Position numbers and translations under genes: made by a program | Assembly (NCBI RefSeq): GCF_023078275.1 | Contig: NC_062988.1 | Coordinates: forward strand, 1,195,501 to 1,259,500 | Length of the DNA stretch: 64,000 nt | From: Leguminivora glycinivorella | Lineage: Eukaryota > Arthropoda > Insecta > Lepidoptera > Tortricidae | Direction of reading: 5' to 3' | Shown here: piece by piece, positions 53,651 to 63,906 of the stretch | Position numbering within the stretch: the first letter of the stretch is position 1 | Layout of the letters: every line of letters starts with the position of its first letter | Notes under the pieces: model-generated | The model's input: only the letters and a program-made list of their open reading frames with translations | What the model was told of the DNA's origin: nothing | The model's database searches: none

Positions 53651-53783
53651 GGCCGTTTTCACATTATCCGATCCGATATCGGATGTCATAAGGATTTCAA
53701 TGGAAAAAATACAAGATGGCGCCTGTAATGTATGGGATATCGGTCCTACATCCGATATCGGATCGGATAATGTGAAAACGCAC
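53651..53783. mobile_element. PIF/Harbinger-like MITE, TTA target duplication
   Basis: GGCCGTTTTCACATTATCCG and GGATAATGTGAAAACGCAC ends, with TTA on both sides (53648-53650 and 53784-53786). This is the cleanest copy of the family. Confidence 0.75.
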
Positions 53784-53794
53784 TTACGATTCAT

Positions 53795-53928
53795 TAAGTT
53801 TTGAAGGAGGAAACAGTCGAGAGCGGAACCTCGATTTTAAAGAATTTTTTCGCAATATCTTTTAACTGAGTTTTTTTCGATAAATCTAGTTAATAACACT
53901 AGTATATTTAACTAAAATTCCCAAATTG
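53795..53928 (+). repeat. Local direct duplication, second copy
   Basis: See 53493-53640. This copy is about 14 bp shorter, lacking the 'TTCTTAATGGAA' stretch. Confidence 0.7.
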
Positions 53929-54140
53929 AAAGGGCTCCCTTTCCTTTCCATTTTCGCTCCTGTAGCGTCTTAAATACCTAAAAGTACTTAAACACCTAAA
54001 AGTACTTAAATATCTAAAAGAACAACCAGCGCATCGTGTCATCACGCACGCACACAAGGGTAGCTTAGCTAACAACTGCGACACGGCCGGCCACCGAGGG
54101 CACGTTGCTGTATCGTGCAAATGCCACATTGAGCGGTGTA

Positions 54141-54853
54141 GGCCGTTTTCACATTATCCGATCCGATATCGGGTGTCGGACCGACATCCTACATCCGATA
54201 AACGCTTCCGATAGTGTCGGATGTCGGTCCGATAAAACGCATTGTTCCAAATCAATGAAGTATGATTTTGTATCAAAAAATATTTTTAAAAAGTTTTATA
54301 TTTAATAATTATAAGCACTATATTTCAAATATTTTATTGTAAAATTAAAATAACGAGCATAAAAATACTCAAGAGCGGCAAGTAATAAATACTTATAATT
54401 TTACATTTAACTATAATATATCTACTAAAAGATGAAAAAATTAGTATCCGCAATTCGGACCGATGAATTACAATCTTTTTGTTTTCAACAGAAATTCATC
54501 ATTAACAGCAGCTGTTTAATAGACGCCATTTTTGTCACGCACACTACACTACAAACGTATACCTACATTATATACGCACACACACAAATATTATCGGCCG
54601 ACAGCTGGCGGGGGGTCCGGCATGCCAAATATGTCGGAAGCGTCCTGCCGATATCGGCAGTTCGGTGGTGCCTCGGACAAAAACTGTTCTAGGAGAGTGC
54701 CATCTGCATTAAATCCGCAATTTTTGCGTTTTATATCGTTTTTTAGTAATAATGGTCTATTAAATACATAAATAAAAACCTGGAAGCGTATAAATCTTAC
54801 ATTTTACATCCTTCCTATATCCGATATCGGATCGGATAATGTGAAAACGGCCG
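54141..54853. mobile_element. ~710-bp PIF/Harbinger-like element with same ends
   Basis: GGCCGTTTTCACATTATCCG at the left and CGGATAATGTGAAAACGGCC at the right, with GTA on both sides. The first 100 bp hold further ATCCGATA blocks. The interior is AT-rich, and the overlapping frames at 54432-54771 show no transposase motif. It is longer than the ~130-bp relatives and may be a deletion derivative of an autonomous element. Confidence 0.65.
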
Positions 54854-55085
54854 TAGGGTTGCCAACCGTAGGTAGTATACACAAAGACAGGAAAAATGCT
54901 CTGAGGAAAATGATATGATATATAGTATTGTAAGTAATATTATTATTTTGGTTCAGCGTACTGTAATTGTTTTTAATTTCTACCATTTTTTTTGTAGGTA
55001 CTGTACTGCACACAATTACACCGTCATATTTAAAATAGATACCTAACTTGGATAAGTACTCGACACCGATAGCAATAAGAAGTTG

Positions 55086-55213
55086 CAGGGCAATCATGGT
55101 CGCGCGATAAATGATAAAACATCGGGCCGTCCCTAGTCCCTATCGCACTTACAAATAGTGCGATAGGGACGGCCTGATATTTTTATCATTTATCGCGCGA
55201 CCATAATTGCCTG
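55086..55213. mobile_element. ~128-bp palindromic element
   Basis: GGCAATCATGGTCGCGCGAT, AAATGATAAAA, GGGCCGTCCCTA and CCCTATCGCAC on the left are mirrored by GTGCGATAGGGACGGCC, TTTTATCATTTATCGCGCGA and CCATAATTGCC on the right. The loop is about 10 bases. Confidence 0.75.
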
Positions 55214-55460
55214 CCTGCTGTCTATAAGGCTGTCCTTTCGTCCTTTGTCCACATTAGAGATGGGCCGAATATTCGGTATTCGGCATATTTAGTTAATCTC
55301 AGCATCTCCAGAGGTCCGACGGGTTTTCTAAATATATAATGTTTTTTTATTCGAGGTGAGATTTTAAAGACCAGTTCTTCGAAACCTAAGAGTAGAAATT
55401 ACAAAGTAGCAAAATTGAGCTGTTACCTCTTTCAAATCAATAGGTATATATACTTACTAA

Positions 55461-55640
55461 CTTTTTCCGCGGCTTCGCTCGCGTTAGAAAGAGACAAAAA
55501 ATAGCCTGTGTCACTCTCCGTCCGTTCAAGTATCTCCACTTAAAAAGTCACGACAATTCGTCACTCCGTTTTGCCGTGAAAGACGGACAAACAAACAGAC
55601 ACACACACTTTCCCATTTATGATATTAGTATCGATGGATG
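55461..55640 (-). mobile_element. Short Helitron-like element, inverse copy
   Basis: CCGCGGCTTCGCTCGCGTTA at the left to CTTTCCCATTTATGATATTA, then GTA, at the right. The terminal CTAG complement is not preserved (ACTTTTT precedes CCGCGG). Confidence 0.55.
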
Positions 55641-55709
55641 GAAATGAAGCGAAGATGCCACTTTTTGAAATTGGATGGAAATGAAGCGAAGATGCCACTT
55701 TTTGAAATT
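55636..55709. repeat. 37-bp exact tandem duplication
   Basis: GGATGGAAATGAAGCGAAGA, then TGCCACTTTTTGAAATT occurs twice in a row. The identity suggests a recent slippage event. Confidence 0.8.
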
Positions 55710-55819
55710 TCTACTGGTTCTTGACAGAGTGTAGGTACTTATTTATATTTGTGAAAATGAACGCCATTTCTCCACGCGCATTGCCATACAGTACCTATTT
55801 TAGGAATTCCTCTGTATTC

Positions 55820-55955
55820 ATATCATCATCATCCTCCTTGCGTTATCCCGGCATTTGCCACGGCTCATGGGAGCCTGGGGTCCGCTTTGACAACTAATCC
55901 CAAGATTTGGCGTAGGCACTAGTTTTTACGAAAGCGACTGCCATCTGACCTTCAT
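55820..55955 (-). mobile_element. tRNA-derived SINE (first family), 3' half
   Basis: TCATCATCATCCTCCTTGCG to GCGACTGCCATCTGACCTTC matches the 3' half of 22002-22324 inverted. The tRNA head is missing. Confidence 0.65.
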
Positions 55956-55959
55956 GCCT

Positions 55960-56870
55960 CGCAACATCGAAGAGGTAAGAGTACCTGAGACTATCGGTCG
56001 GTATAGCCACAGTCACTCCGACATGCCTTTCATTGTAAATTGTATATATACAAACGAATACAAAAACTTCAATAGCGCGATGTAGACCTGACAATGTGAT
56101 TGGTTGTTAAATGTGACGTTGGTGTTACGAGATTTAACGTAATTTGCCTTTACTAGTACCGATTTCAACCATAGTCCGATCGTATTCAAGTTCAAAATAC
56201 ATTTATGTAATTTTATCTTCATGTAAACTTAGTTCATAATGTAAAACCAACAAAACTTAAAGTAAGGTTAAATCAAAAACAATGTTATCCACTGAAAATA
56301 AAGCATAATTTTTATTTAAGTCTATAGTTACATACATACATATGATCGTAAGACTAACAAAGTACGTATGTATTAATACTCTAAATTGTTTATGAAACGT
56401 AAATAGTCGAACCTGCTATGCTTTGTCTTTGTCATACTTTGGATATAATATATAAATAAACAAGTGACGGAACATGCGATAACAGGTAGTCGAGTCCGAT
56501 ATGTTGATATGTAATAATCCGATTAAAGAATAAAATAAGAGATTGGTTACTGTTTCTACCTAAGTCATATACGCATCTAAGTTTATGAACATAATACTGA
56601 TAAGCTTAATGAATGAAAAGTAATGGTAATACAGACTGATTAAATAAAAGATAGGATTTAAACCCTTATTTTTGAAATGATCTACAGGAAAGACGCGAAC
56701 CTTTTTGCTTTTCACTATCGCAAATTCAAATTATTTTGACAAATAAGTCTATTGAAAAGAATAGTGTATTGAATTTAAGTTAATTACATTTATATATATA
56801 TATATAATAGTAATAATTTTTTCTGCATATCAACAACTATTATTCGAAATGACGCTTCTGTTGTGTTAAT
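55960..56870. other. Unassigned AT-rich sequence
   Basis: Few repeats and no clear gene. (TA)n-rich near 56790-56805. The transition from repeat-dense to repeat-poor sequence occurs here. Confidence 0.3.
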
Positions 56871-56915
56871 CACAATGTGTCGAGGTATTTTATTTCAATC
56901 AACAATGTCGCTGAT

Positions 56916-57003
56916 ATGAGAATTGCATGTTACTTACTGAAAATGATGACGCTGTGTTTATTGTCCTATACCATGATATTATTTAACCAACATTCTATAA
57001 AGG
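56916..57003 (+). other. Possible signal-peptide-like first exon
   Basis: ATG at 56916 opens a hydrophobic 29-residue stretch (MRIACYLLKMMTLCLLSYTM, then ILFNQHSIK) that ends exactly at AAG|GTGAGT, a good 5' splice site. This fits a signal peptide exon, but no matching acceptor exon was identified; the exon at 58083 needs a donor of another phase. Hydrophobic AT-rich frames are common by chance. Confidence 0.2.
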
Positions 57004-57239
57004 TGAGTTGTGTTTTATTGTATGAAACATTGTTGTTCTTTAATGATTTTATAATAATTTAGTGTAAATAATTAATGCATATAATATGTTAATACATATT
57101 ATATGCATTGAAGAAGGTTTGTTTTTAAGTTGTTTTCCATAAATGTTCAAAAATATTATAAGTAGTCTTGTCCTTGTATAGTGTGTCACTGACTTTCTTA
57201 ATTACTCTGTGCCTTTAATTGTATAATAATTATTGTATT

Positions 57240-57440
57240 GCACTATCGCCCGACCCAAGGCTCCACGGAAGACCAGCGCTGTGCCACCATCAGTGTCAGA
57301 GCATATGTCGAGTGGTGTCCTTTTGCAACCACAAACCAAACCCAATGTAACTGATTTTGTACTGTTTAGTATGTAAGCCTCATATTGTATATTTTATTTG
57401 GCTGCAATTAATGTCTTTATTTTCTTACTTTCTTTCTTCT
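57240..57440 (+). repeat. Probable LINE 3' UTR
   Basis: CCCGACCCAAGGCTCCACGG, AAGACCAGCGCTGTGCCACC and GTGTCCTTTTGCAACCACAA, then a T/A-rich tail. I recall similar blocks as non-LTR ends. No second copy is in this window. Confidence 0.35.
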
Positions 57441-57510
57441 TTCAAAAATGTTTAATACTTACGTAGGTAGCACCCGAACTAACGAAAAACGATAGTGTTG
57501 ATGGTATTTG

Positions 57511-57511
<1 letters not shown>

Positions 57512-57590
<79 letters not shown>
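57512..57590. repeat. (AT)n microsatellite
   Basis: About 39 uninterrupted AT units. The Tyr/Ile frame across it is not a gene. Confidence 0.95.
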
Positions 57591-57592
<2 letters not shown>

Positions 57593-58082
57593 AAATAAAA
57601 ATAAAAAACATTTTGAACTTAATCGGTAAGTACTCGTGGTAGCGGTCATATTTACACGTGTTGCAAGACTTGCGGTATTATTTGTTAATTCGATACTTTG
57701 TCGGCGCTTTGTGAAATACAAGTGGTAATATACTTTGAATATAAATTATGTGCTTCAATTTATAAAAACGATAATATTTATTTAAATTTATAATATTTAG
57801 ATCTAAAGTTGAATGTCAGAACTTGGTTCTTTAGTCATATATTTATGTTTCGATTTAATATCAACTCATCAAATATTTCACTATAAAATAATGCGTTTTT
57901 ATGCAACAATTTCTTTACTATTCTGTATTGCGACGTGAAGCTGCTCGTTATTTTTGTTAAGTGAGGAATCTGCAACTTTCAACTTCATTTAAAATGTTAG
58001 TAAGTATTTATAACCCTATATATCGAATCTCTTTAAAACTTTGATTTAAGTATTGTTGGTATATTTTTATTCTTTTTTGAAG

Positions 58083-58184
58083 GTCTGACTCCGAATGTTC
58101 AGTATACACGCGCACGCCCTCACCTGAACCGAAGAAGATTGCTACAAAGAATATCAAGAAAAGGAAATCATCCTCAGCCGCAAG
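58083..58184 (+). CDS. Predicted internal exon 1 of a Ser/Lys-rich protein
   Basis: The acceptor TTCTTTTTTGAAG precedes 58083, and the donor CAAG|GTAATT follows 58184. The exon is 102 bases, a multiple of three, and starts and ends in the same phase (the Arg codon AG|G is split at both ends). It encodes SDSECSVYTRTPSPEP, then KKIATKNIKKRKSSSAA. An upstream exon supplying the start was not found: the ATG at 57994 ends at TTA|GTAAGT in a phase that would give an immediate stop. I recognise no domain. The TPSPEP and KKRK stretches suggest a nuclear, phosphorylatable tail. Confidence 0.55.
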
Positions 58185-58244
58185 GTAATTCATTTATTTT
58201 ATATTAATTAAAATAATCCTTAGAGTTATATTTAACAGTTCCTG

Positions 58245-58330
58245 CTAGTCTAGTCGTTAGTGACTCTGTTTTCTAAGCTTGAGGTTACAGGATTTAATCC
58301 TGGTAAGGCATATCTGTGTGTTTATCACGT
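58245..58330 (+). repeat. Decayed tRNA-derived SINE inside the intron
   Basis: GTCTAGTCGTTAGTGACTCT, then AGGATTTAATCCTGGTAAGG and a TGTGTGTTTATCAC stretch align with the head of the SINE at 35380. It lies in the intron 58185-58463. Confidence 0.45.
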
Positions 58331-58463
58331 TAATTTATTTCTCAGTTATCTTATTCTCATCTATTTATAACGTTGTCAGTCATAACTATGAACTTGGTTT
58401 AGTTTTGTGTCAACATAATTATTATTAATTGACATATATTTAATATTGTTTTTCTTATTTAAG

Positions 58464-58589
58464 GTCCGAAGTTGAAACAGAAAATCGACGGGTACTACAT
58501 TCATCCTCACCAACACCTTGCGCGCAAAAGAAAAAAACAACCAAAAAAGCACGAACGTCAACCAGTGAAAATAAGAATGTTGGCTCTAG
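58464..58589 (+). CDS. Predicted internal exon 2 of the Ser/Lys-rich protein
   Basis: The acceptor TTCTTATTTAAG precedes 58464 and the donor CTAG|GTACTA follows 58589. It is 126 bases, again a multiple of three, with the same split Arg/Ser codon phase. It encodes SEVETENRRVLHSSSPTPCA, then QKKKTTKKARTSTSENKNVG. The layout mirrors the preceding exon: acidic start, Ser-Pro-Thr-Pro, Lys cluster, Ser-rich end. It looks like a duplicated exon module, so skipping or including it keeps the reading frame. Confidence 0.55.
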
Positions 58590-58697
58590 GTACTACTTAT
58601 TTTTAGTTGTTTTTAAAATTAAATTACTTTATTGTGATTGTGCAACTATAACATAATGTATTTGCTTGAAATATTGTAATTCTGTTTTATTTTTCAG

Positions 58698-59064
58698 TTC
58701 TTCCAAAAAATCGCCTGAAACCGATATCTTCAAAATCATAAGAGAAGAAGAGAAGATCACCAGCGAGGGCAGTTCGAAAACCGTCAAGACAACATCATCG
58801 TTTACCAGCCGCGTATCGACAGGTTCTAGTCGACGCACTACGATAACAGACGGTAATTTTTTCATTGATTTAAAAGTGTATAACATTAATGATTACCAAA
58901 AATCTGAGCCTGAAGAACGTTATAAAAAAGCATTAGCGTCGGTTAAATTGCAATGTCAAGAGAATTCCTCCGAGTGGAATCAAATACAAACGTTCTTAGG
59001 TCAAGCCTTTAATATTTTTGGAGAATGTGAACCTGTTTATTATAATAATTATAAAAAAAATTAG
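58698..59064 (+). CDS. Predicted last exon of the Ser/Lys-rich protein
   Basis: The acceptor TTTATTTTTCAG precedes 58698; translation continues in phase to TAG ending at 59064 (122 codons). The first part is Ser/Thr/Lys-rich (SSKKSPETDIFKIIREEEKI, TSEGSSKTVKTTSS). After a basic GSSRRTTITDG the composition becomes that of a folded domain: FFIDLKVYNINDYQ, PEERYKKALASVKLQCQENS, WNQIQTFLGQAFNIFGECEP. I do not recognise this C-terminal ~70-residue domain. No membrane segment is present. It is separated by about 585 bp from the polymerase gene on the same strand; whether the two belong together is open. Confidence 0.6.
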
Positions 59065-59069
59065 TTGAA

Positions 59070-59645
59070 TATTTTCAAATCTCCCACAGTAAGAGAATTC
59101 TATTTAAACAAAATTTTGTTATTTTTTATTCAAAGTTGTTGACAAAATCAAGTTATAGTTAATAGCCAAGGTAGATACCTACGTCTATAACTAAATCTCG
59201 AATATGGTTTTTGCATTAAGAATATAATATATTCGTATAGCGTACGATATTATCGTACGCTTATATAAATAGTTTGTGTACAAAAATAGATACTTAAATA
59301 TTATAGGTTTTCAATATTTTATGTGCGAAAAAGTTTTAATGAATAAATACAGAAATTAATTTTAGTAAGATAAAAGGTTACTTTCTGTTAAATTTAAAGA
59401 ATATTTTCGAATGCGATAATTTAATACTGCGACTTTATTTGATTTATATTTATAGACTTATACTACCATACTTTGCATAGTGTTAACAATTCATTGCATT
59501 CTTAATGAGAAGTCAGTCGAGTCAACTGTTTTGATTAATACAACGTATGCTAATAGTAAATAGATGTATTAAATTAGTGTTTGACAAATTACGGTTTCAA
59601 AATAGCCTAGTGAGTTTAGCTACATCTTTTGCATTAACATAATTC
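59070..59645. other. Intergenic region between the spliced gene and the polymerase
   Basis: AT-rich, with no coding frame. TATTCGTATAGCGTACGATA, then TTATCGTACGC gives a short inverted repeat (GCGTACGATA/TATCGTACGC, 59238-59260). A promoter for the polymerase may lie here; no clear TATA/initiator pair stands out. Confidence 0.35.
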
Positions 59646-59648
59646 ATT

Positions 59649-60128
59649 ATGCCTTTCTGTGTACCGTGTAGTTCATCTGTAGACAAAAATAAATGGACAG
59701 GTCATCTTCGAAGCACTGCACATAAAACAACTGTATGTTCTAACAAATTACTTAATGATGGTGTTGAAGTAGTAGAGTCTGCATTTCGGATGCGCATTGC
59801 CACTTATCGTATATCAGCAACCAACGACCAAAGTCTGGCGTCTGTCGATGCGTTTATGAACTCTATTCGAAACAAAATAAAACGGCTTTTAGATAATTCA
59901 CTTACGAAACATACGTGCGTAAAAGTAAATTTCGAGCTCTTTGGATTGTTTTTAATGTTCAAAGATAATAGTCAATCAATAAAATCATTTGGAACTAAAA
60001 ATAAAATTTTATACTTAAGTTATGATTTTGAGTCACTGTTTTGCGAAGTTGTTAACTGTCTAAAGAAAAATTTGAGGAATTTCAAGACCGTGATAGTGGA
60101 TGGGCTTTTGTTAGTAACTCTCATTTAG
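59649..60128 (+). pseudogene. Polymerase N-terminal segment with U1-like zinc finger
   Basis: ATG at 59649. Residues 1-25 form CVPC-x11-HLRSTAH, a C2H2 finger of the U1/matrin spacing. Residues 46-110 contain AFRMRIATYRI and KVNFELFGLFL, which are conserved in this family as I recall. The frame loses homology at about residue 140, where an A-run precedes NLRNFKT. The following residues to the stop at 60128 are out of frame. A shift there joins it to the segment beginning about 60068. Immediately after it the family's DSGW motif is in the next frame. Confidence 0.75.
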
Positions 60129-62218
60129 AGATCAACATTAACAAGTATCAACCATTACGAGGTTCAAGCTATGTTGACCTGCCAAAGTTCATAAAAAACA
60201 AAAAAGCATGTATAAATATACAAAACAACGATCAATGCTGTTTTTTATGGTGTGTAACAGCGGCTTTGCATCCTTCTACAAAACACCCTGAAAGAGTATC
60301 ATCTTATCCTAATTTTCGAGACGTTTTGAATATTTCTCAAATTTCTTTTCCAGTCACATTTGATGACATAAGAATATTCGAAAAAAATAACCCTATGATT
60401 TCATTGACGATTTTTGGTTTGAAAAATAATAAAATTGTTGTGGGCCCCCTTTACAAGTCTAAAGTATCTAGTAATCAGAAATGTAGAAAAAATATAAACC
60501 TACTTTTAATAGACGATGGTAGTCACCCACCACATTATGTTCTAATTAAAGACTTGAGTCGTCTTGTGCGCAGACAAGTAACAAAGCATAATAGTAAGAT
60601 ATACTTTTGCGAAACCTGTCTGTTATTTTTTCTCACGCAGGAAGAACTCGCAAATCACTTGTGTACTGGAATAGTTACCGTTTTACCAGAAAAGGGGACA
60701 GTAATTAAATTTAAACATTTCGATCGTAAACAGAATGTTCCATTCGTTATATATGCAGATTTTGAATCGTTACTACAACCAACTGAAACTAGTGACTCTG
60801 ATACTGATACTAGTGATAGTCTTACCCCTAACACTACAACTTTGCATCATCATATACCAGCTGCCTTTGGGTATCATATTGTTTGTAACGCAGATCCGAG
60901 TCATAATCGTTATTTCTCTTATCGCGGTACTGATTGCGTCGATAAATTTATTGAGGCAATCTACAAAGATGTTGCTAAAATTTATAAAATTGTGAACAAA
61001 AATACCCCAATAATATGTAATGAGAATGACGACCAAAACTTTTTGAACGCTAAACGTTGTCATATTTGTAACCATTTTCTATTTTCTGATCGGGTTCGAG
61101 ATCACTGTCACATTACAGGAAGATATCGGGGAGCGGCACATAATATATGTAACTTACAATATAAACGTCCTTGTTTCGTACCTATTTTTTTTCACAATCT
61201 GTCTGGTTATGATTGCCATCTATTTATCAAAAAATTGGGGGAGGCACCTGGAAACGTCAAAGTTATACCTAAAACCAAAGAAAACTATATTTCTTTTACT
61301 AAATTTATCCCTATCGAGAATGAGTATTTTCAGCTTCGTTTTGTAGATTCTTTCAAATTTTTAGATACAAGTTTAGAAAAACTAACTACAACTATGCAGA
61401 AATCTGACTTTGTTCATTTACATAAATATTTTTGTAATGATGAGGAGTTTGAATTACTTACACGAAAAGGTGTGTTTCCCTATGAGTATATGAATAAATG
61501 GCAATGTTTTGAAGAAAAATACCTGCCAAGTATTGACTGTTTTCATAATTCGCTCACTGATGAGAACATTTCTGTAAAAGATTATAATCATGCGCAAAAA
61601 GTATGGCAACAGTTTAAAATTCAAAATTTAGGTGAATATACAGACCTATATTTGCAAACGGATGTTCTTCTGCTAACCGATATTTTTGAAAAGTTTCGCG
61701 CTACTTGCAAACAACACTATGACTTGGATCCTGCTTTTTATTTAACTACACCTAGCTTATCATTTGATGCCATGCTTCTGAAAACTGGTATTGAATTAGA
61801 GCTTATAGATGACTTTAACATGCTTAAGATGATCCAATCTGGAATAAGAGGGGGAGTCTGTATGACCTCTCTACGATATGCAAAGGCTAATAACATATAC
61901 TTACCTCACTATGACTCATCCCAGATAGACTCATACCTAATTTATATCGACTGTAATAATTTATATGGTTACAGCATGTGTCAGTATATGCCCCTATCAG
62001 ACTTTAGGTTTCTAGAAACCAATGAAATAAGTGCTTTAAATATCACTCAAATCCCTGATGACTCGGATTATGGTTTCATTCTAGAAGTTGATATTATTTA
62101 CCCCAATGATTTACATGATAAACATAATGATTTACCATTTTGTCCCGAAAATGTGTTCCACCAGGTGGGACGCATTATAAACTGGTACCTAATCTATATG
62201 ACAAATATTTGTATGTGA
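60054..62218 (+). pseudogene. Polymerase exonuclease region, Cys/His knuckle and motif A
   Basis: The frame opens after a stop at 60053, so the ATG at 60266 is internal. Sequence marks: DSGWAF (60089), the ACINIQNNDQCCFLWCV block (60205-60255), ExoI YADFESLL (60750-60773), a Cys/His cluster CHIC...DHCH...C (61058-61152) resembling an endonuclease VII/HNH-type zinc site, ExoII FHNLSGYDCHLF (61189-61224), ExoIII YLQTDVLLLTDIF (61650-61688) and polymerase motif A IDCNNLYGYSM (61947-61979). All acidic residues of the exonuclease and motif A are present. An acidic Ser/Asp/Thr-rich insert (60780-60835) follows ExoI. Homology leaves this frame near 62155. Confidence 0.88.
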
Positions 62219-62757
62219 TTCATTATGTACATTTGAAAACGTGTCTTAAACATGGTTTAAAATTAAAAAAAGTACATAGAGTAATTACGTTCAAACAGTC
62301 CCCTTACTTAAAACAATATATTGATATGAATACAAGGCTACGTCAAGAGGCAACGTCTGTCTTTGAACAAGATTTTTGTAAATTGATGAATAACAGTATA
62401 TTTGGTAAAACTTTAGAAAATACTGAGAAAAGGGTTGATGTGCGCTTAGTTAATCAGTGGACAGACAATGATAACACAACAAAAAAGAAAATCACCGCTG
62501 ACAGATTAATTGCAAGGCCAAATTTTCACAGTGTATCAGTTTTTACTGAAAATTTGGTGGCAGTTCAATTGAAACCAGATCTAATAATTTTAGATAAACC
62601 GATCTACATTGGTTTCGCTGTACTAGAGTTATCTAAAAGTCATATGTATGATTTTCATTATTCAGTATTTAAACGTTTTTATGATACTCGTCTACAAATG
62701 TGTTACACGGATACAGATAGTTTTGTTTATTATATACAAACAAAAGACTTTTTTTAA
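62140..62757 (+). pseudogene. Polymerase motifs B and C segment
   Basis: Homology enters this frame near 62158 (GTHYKLVPNLYDKYLYVIHY). It has RQEATSVFEQDFCKLMNNSI, then FGKTLEN, which is motif B (Kx3NSxYG-like), and YTDTDSFVYYI, motif C with the two catalytic aspartates (62702-62734). The ATG at 62140 is not a real start. The segment ends in a T7 run at 62748-62755, where the frame shifts again. Confidence 0.85.
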
Positions 62758-63190
62758 AGATTTAAGAATGCATTTTTTAACATATTTCGATACTAGTTGT
62801 TACGATATTGATAATAAATTTTTATTACCTGTTCAAAATAAAAAAGTGCCAGGACTTTTTAAGGATGAAATGAAAGGAAAAATGATTAAAGAGTATGTTG
62901 GACTTCGTTCTAAAGTGTATTCTATCAAAACAGTTGATAAAATTATTAAAAAAGCTAAGGGTGTGAGAGAACCTGTAGTATGCAAATTTGAGTTTTCTCA
63001 TTACGTGAAATCATTATTTCAAGGAGATGAAATAAAAAGAAGAAACATATTATTTAAGTCGATTAAGCACAATATATTTACCCAAAGTGTAAATAAAGTC
63101 GCCCTTTCAGCTAATGATGATAAGCGTATGATATCTGACAACCAAATAGTGACGAAAGCTTGGGGGCATACCTCAATACTTAATGTTTAA
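62745..63190 (+). pseudogene. Polymerase C-terminal segment
   Basis: It continues from the T-run with KDLRMHFLTYFDTSCYDIDN, PGLFKDEMKGKMIKEYVGLR, then SKVYSIKT (KxY-like, 62900-62930), and ends DDKRMISDNQIVTKAWGHTS before TAA at 63190. The Lys-rich thumb and the AWGH end are typical for this family. A polyadenylation-like AATAAA lies at about 63223-63228. Confidence 0.8.
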
Positions 63191-63635
63191 TTTGTAATCA
63201 ATTGTCATGTTTTGTATAAAATAAATTGTACTATATGCAGTCAGAGGTCATTAGTAAATTGAATAGCACATATAATTGAAACAACATTTTGATATTAATT
63301 TTATAAATCTATTAAAAACTATAAATATAAGTTGAAGATAATAACTAATTCAATTATATGTCCTAAAAATAAATCTTTCTTCTACTTATTATACTTATTG
63401 TGTTTTTATTTTAACAATATTATTCAGTGATGTCTTATGATAAATAAATATATTATCTTATTATTTTCTTGTTTTCATTTTAATTTACCTTAAACATTTC
63501 TATAGATAGTTTATTCATAAACGTGTTCATAAAACAAGTTGTGACTTGTTTAGGTAAAGACATACACACGTGTAAAGTTAAAGCTATCATATAACAGGAT
63601 TGCGCATTTATATTTTGCTGAACAAACAATAGCTA
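63191..63635. other. AT-rich 3' flank of the polymerase
   Basis: No coding frame. Several AATAAA-like signals occur (63223, 63369, 63445). Confidence 0.3.
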
Positions 63636-63722
63636 ACCTTTATAAGCGCAAAGTAATTTTTAATTGGTTACATTCGAATAGCATCAACGCGTCTTTATTA
63701 TCCACTCGCAGACATAGACCTG
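63636..63722 (+). promoter_or_regulatory. Possible TATA box and untranslated first exon
   Basis: TTTATAAG at about 63636-63645 is followed about 30 bases later by a TTACATTCG-type start region. The donor ACCTG|GTAAGTTG at 63722 is strong. The 184-base intron ends CGTTTTGTCTTAG at 63906. Start of transcription is inferred, not shown. Confidence 0.35.
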
Positions 63723-63906
63723 GTAAGTTGTTTTTTAACTAACTACTTATTAAAATTATATATATATATTATATATATATTAAAATTATATATTATATTT
63801 TACAAATCAAATAAACATTAAAATTAATTTATTTGTGGTTATATACATTTTTGTTCGTTGTGTAATCTGATTTATCAATATTATATAATTTTTCGTTTTG
63901 TCTTAG

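Larger units (their letters stand above)
59649..63190 (+). pseudogene. Protein-primed-type family B DNA polymerase, three frame breaks
   Basis: The whole locus spans about 1,180 codons, close to the length I know for this arthropod-genome family. In order it carries a U1-like zinc finger, a conserved N-terminal region, 3'-5' exonuclease motifs I-III, a Cys/His knuckle and polymerase motifs A, B and C. A C-terminal lysine-rich part ends in AWGH. Breaks lie in an A-run near 60066-60070, near 62150-62160, and in a T-run at 62748-62755. All catalytic motifs lie in open stretches. Such polymerases are known from Polinton/Maverick-like elements, adintovirus-like and bidnavirus-like sequences and linear plasmids, where a terminal protein primes replication. 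I infer an endogenised element. Homopolymer positions of two breaks also allow sequencing error. Confidence 0.85.

Noticed and set aside
57479..57721. Tyr/Ile-repeat frame
   Set aside because: Translation of an (AT)n microsatellite.
57994..58002. ATG-TTA|GTAAGT as first exon of the Ser/Lys-rich gene
   Set aside because: Joining it to the exon at 58083 would put an in-frame stop at once; the phase does not fit.
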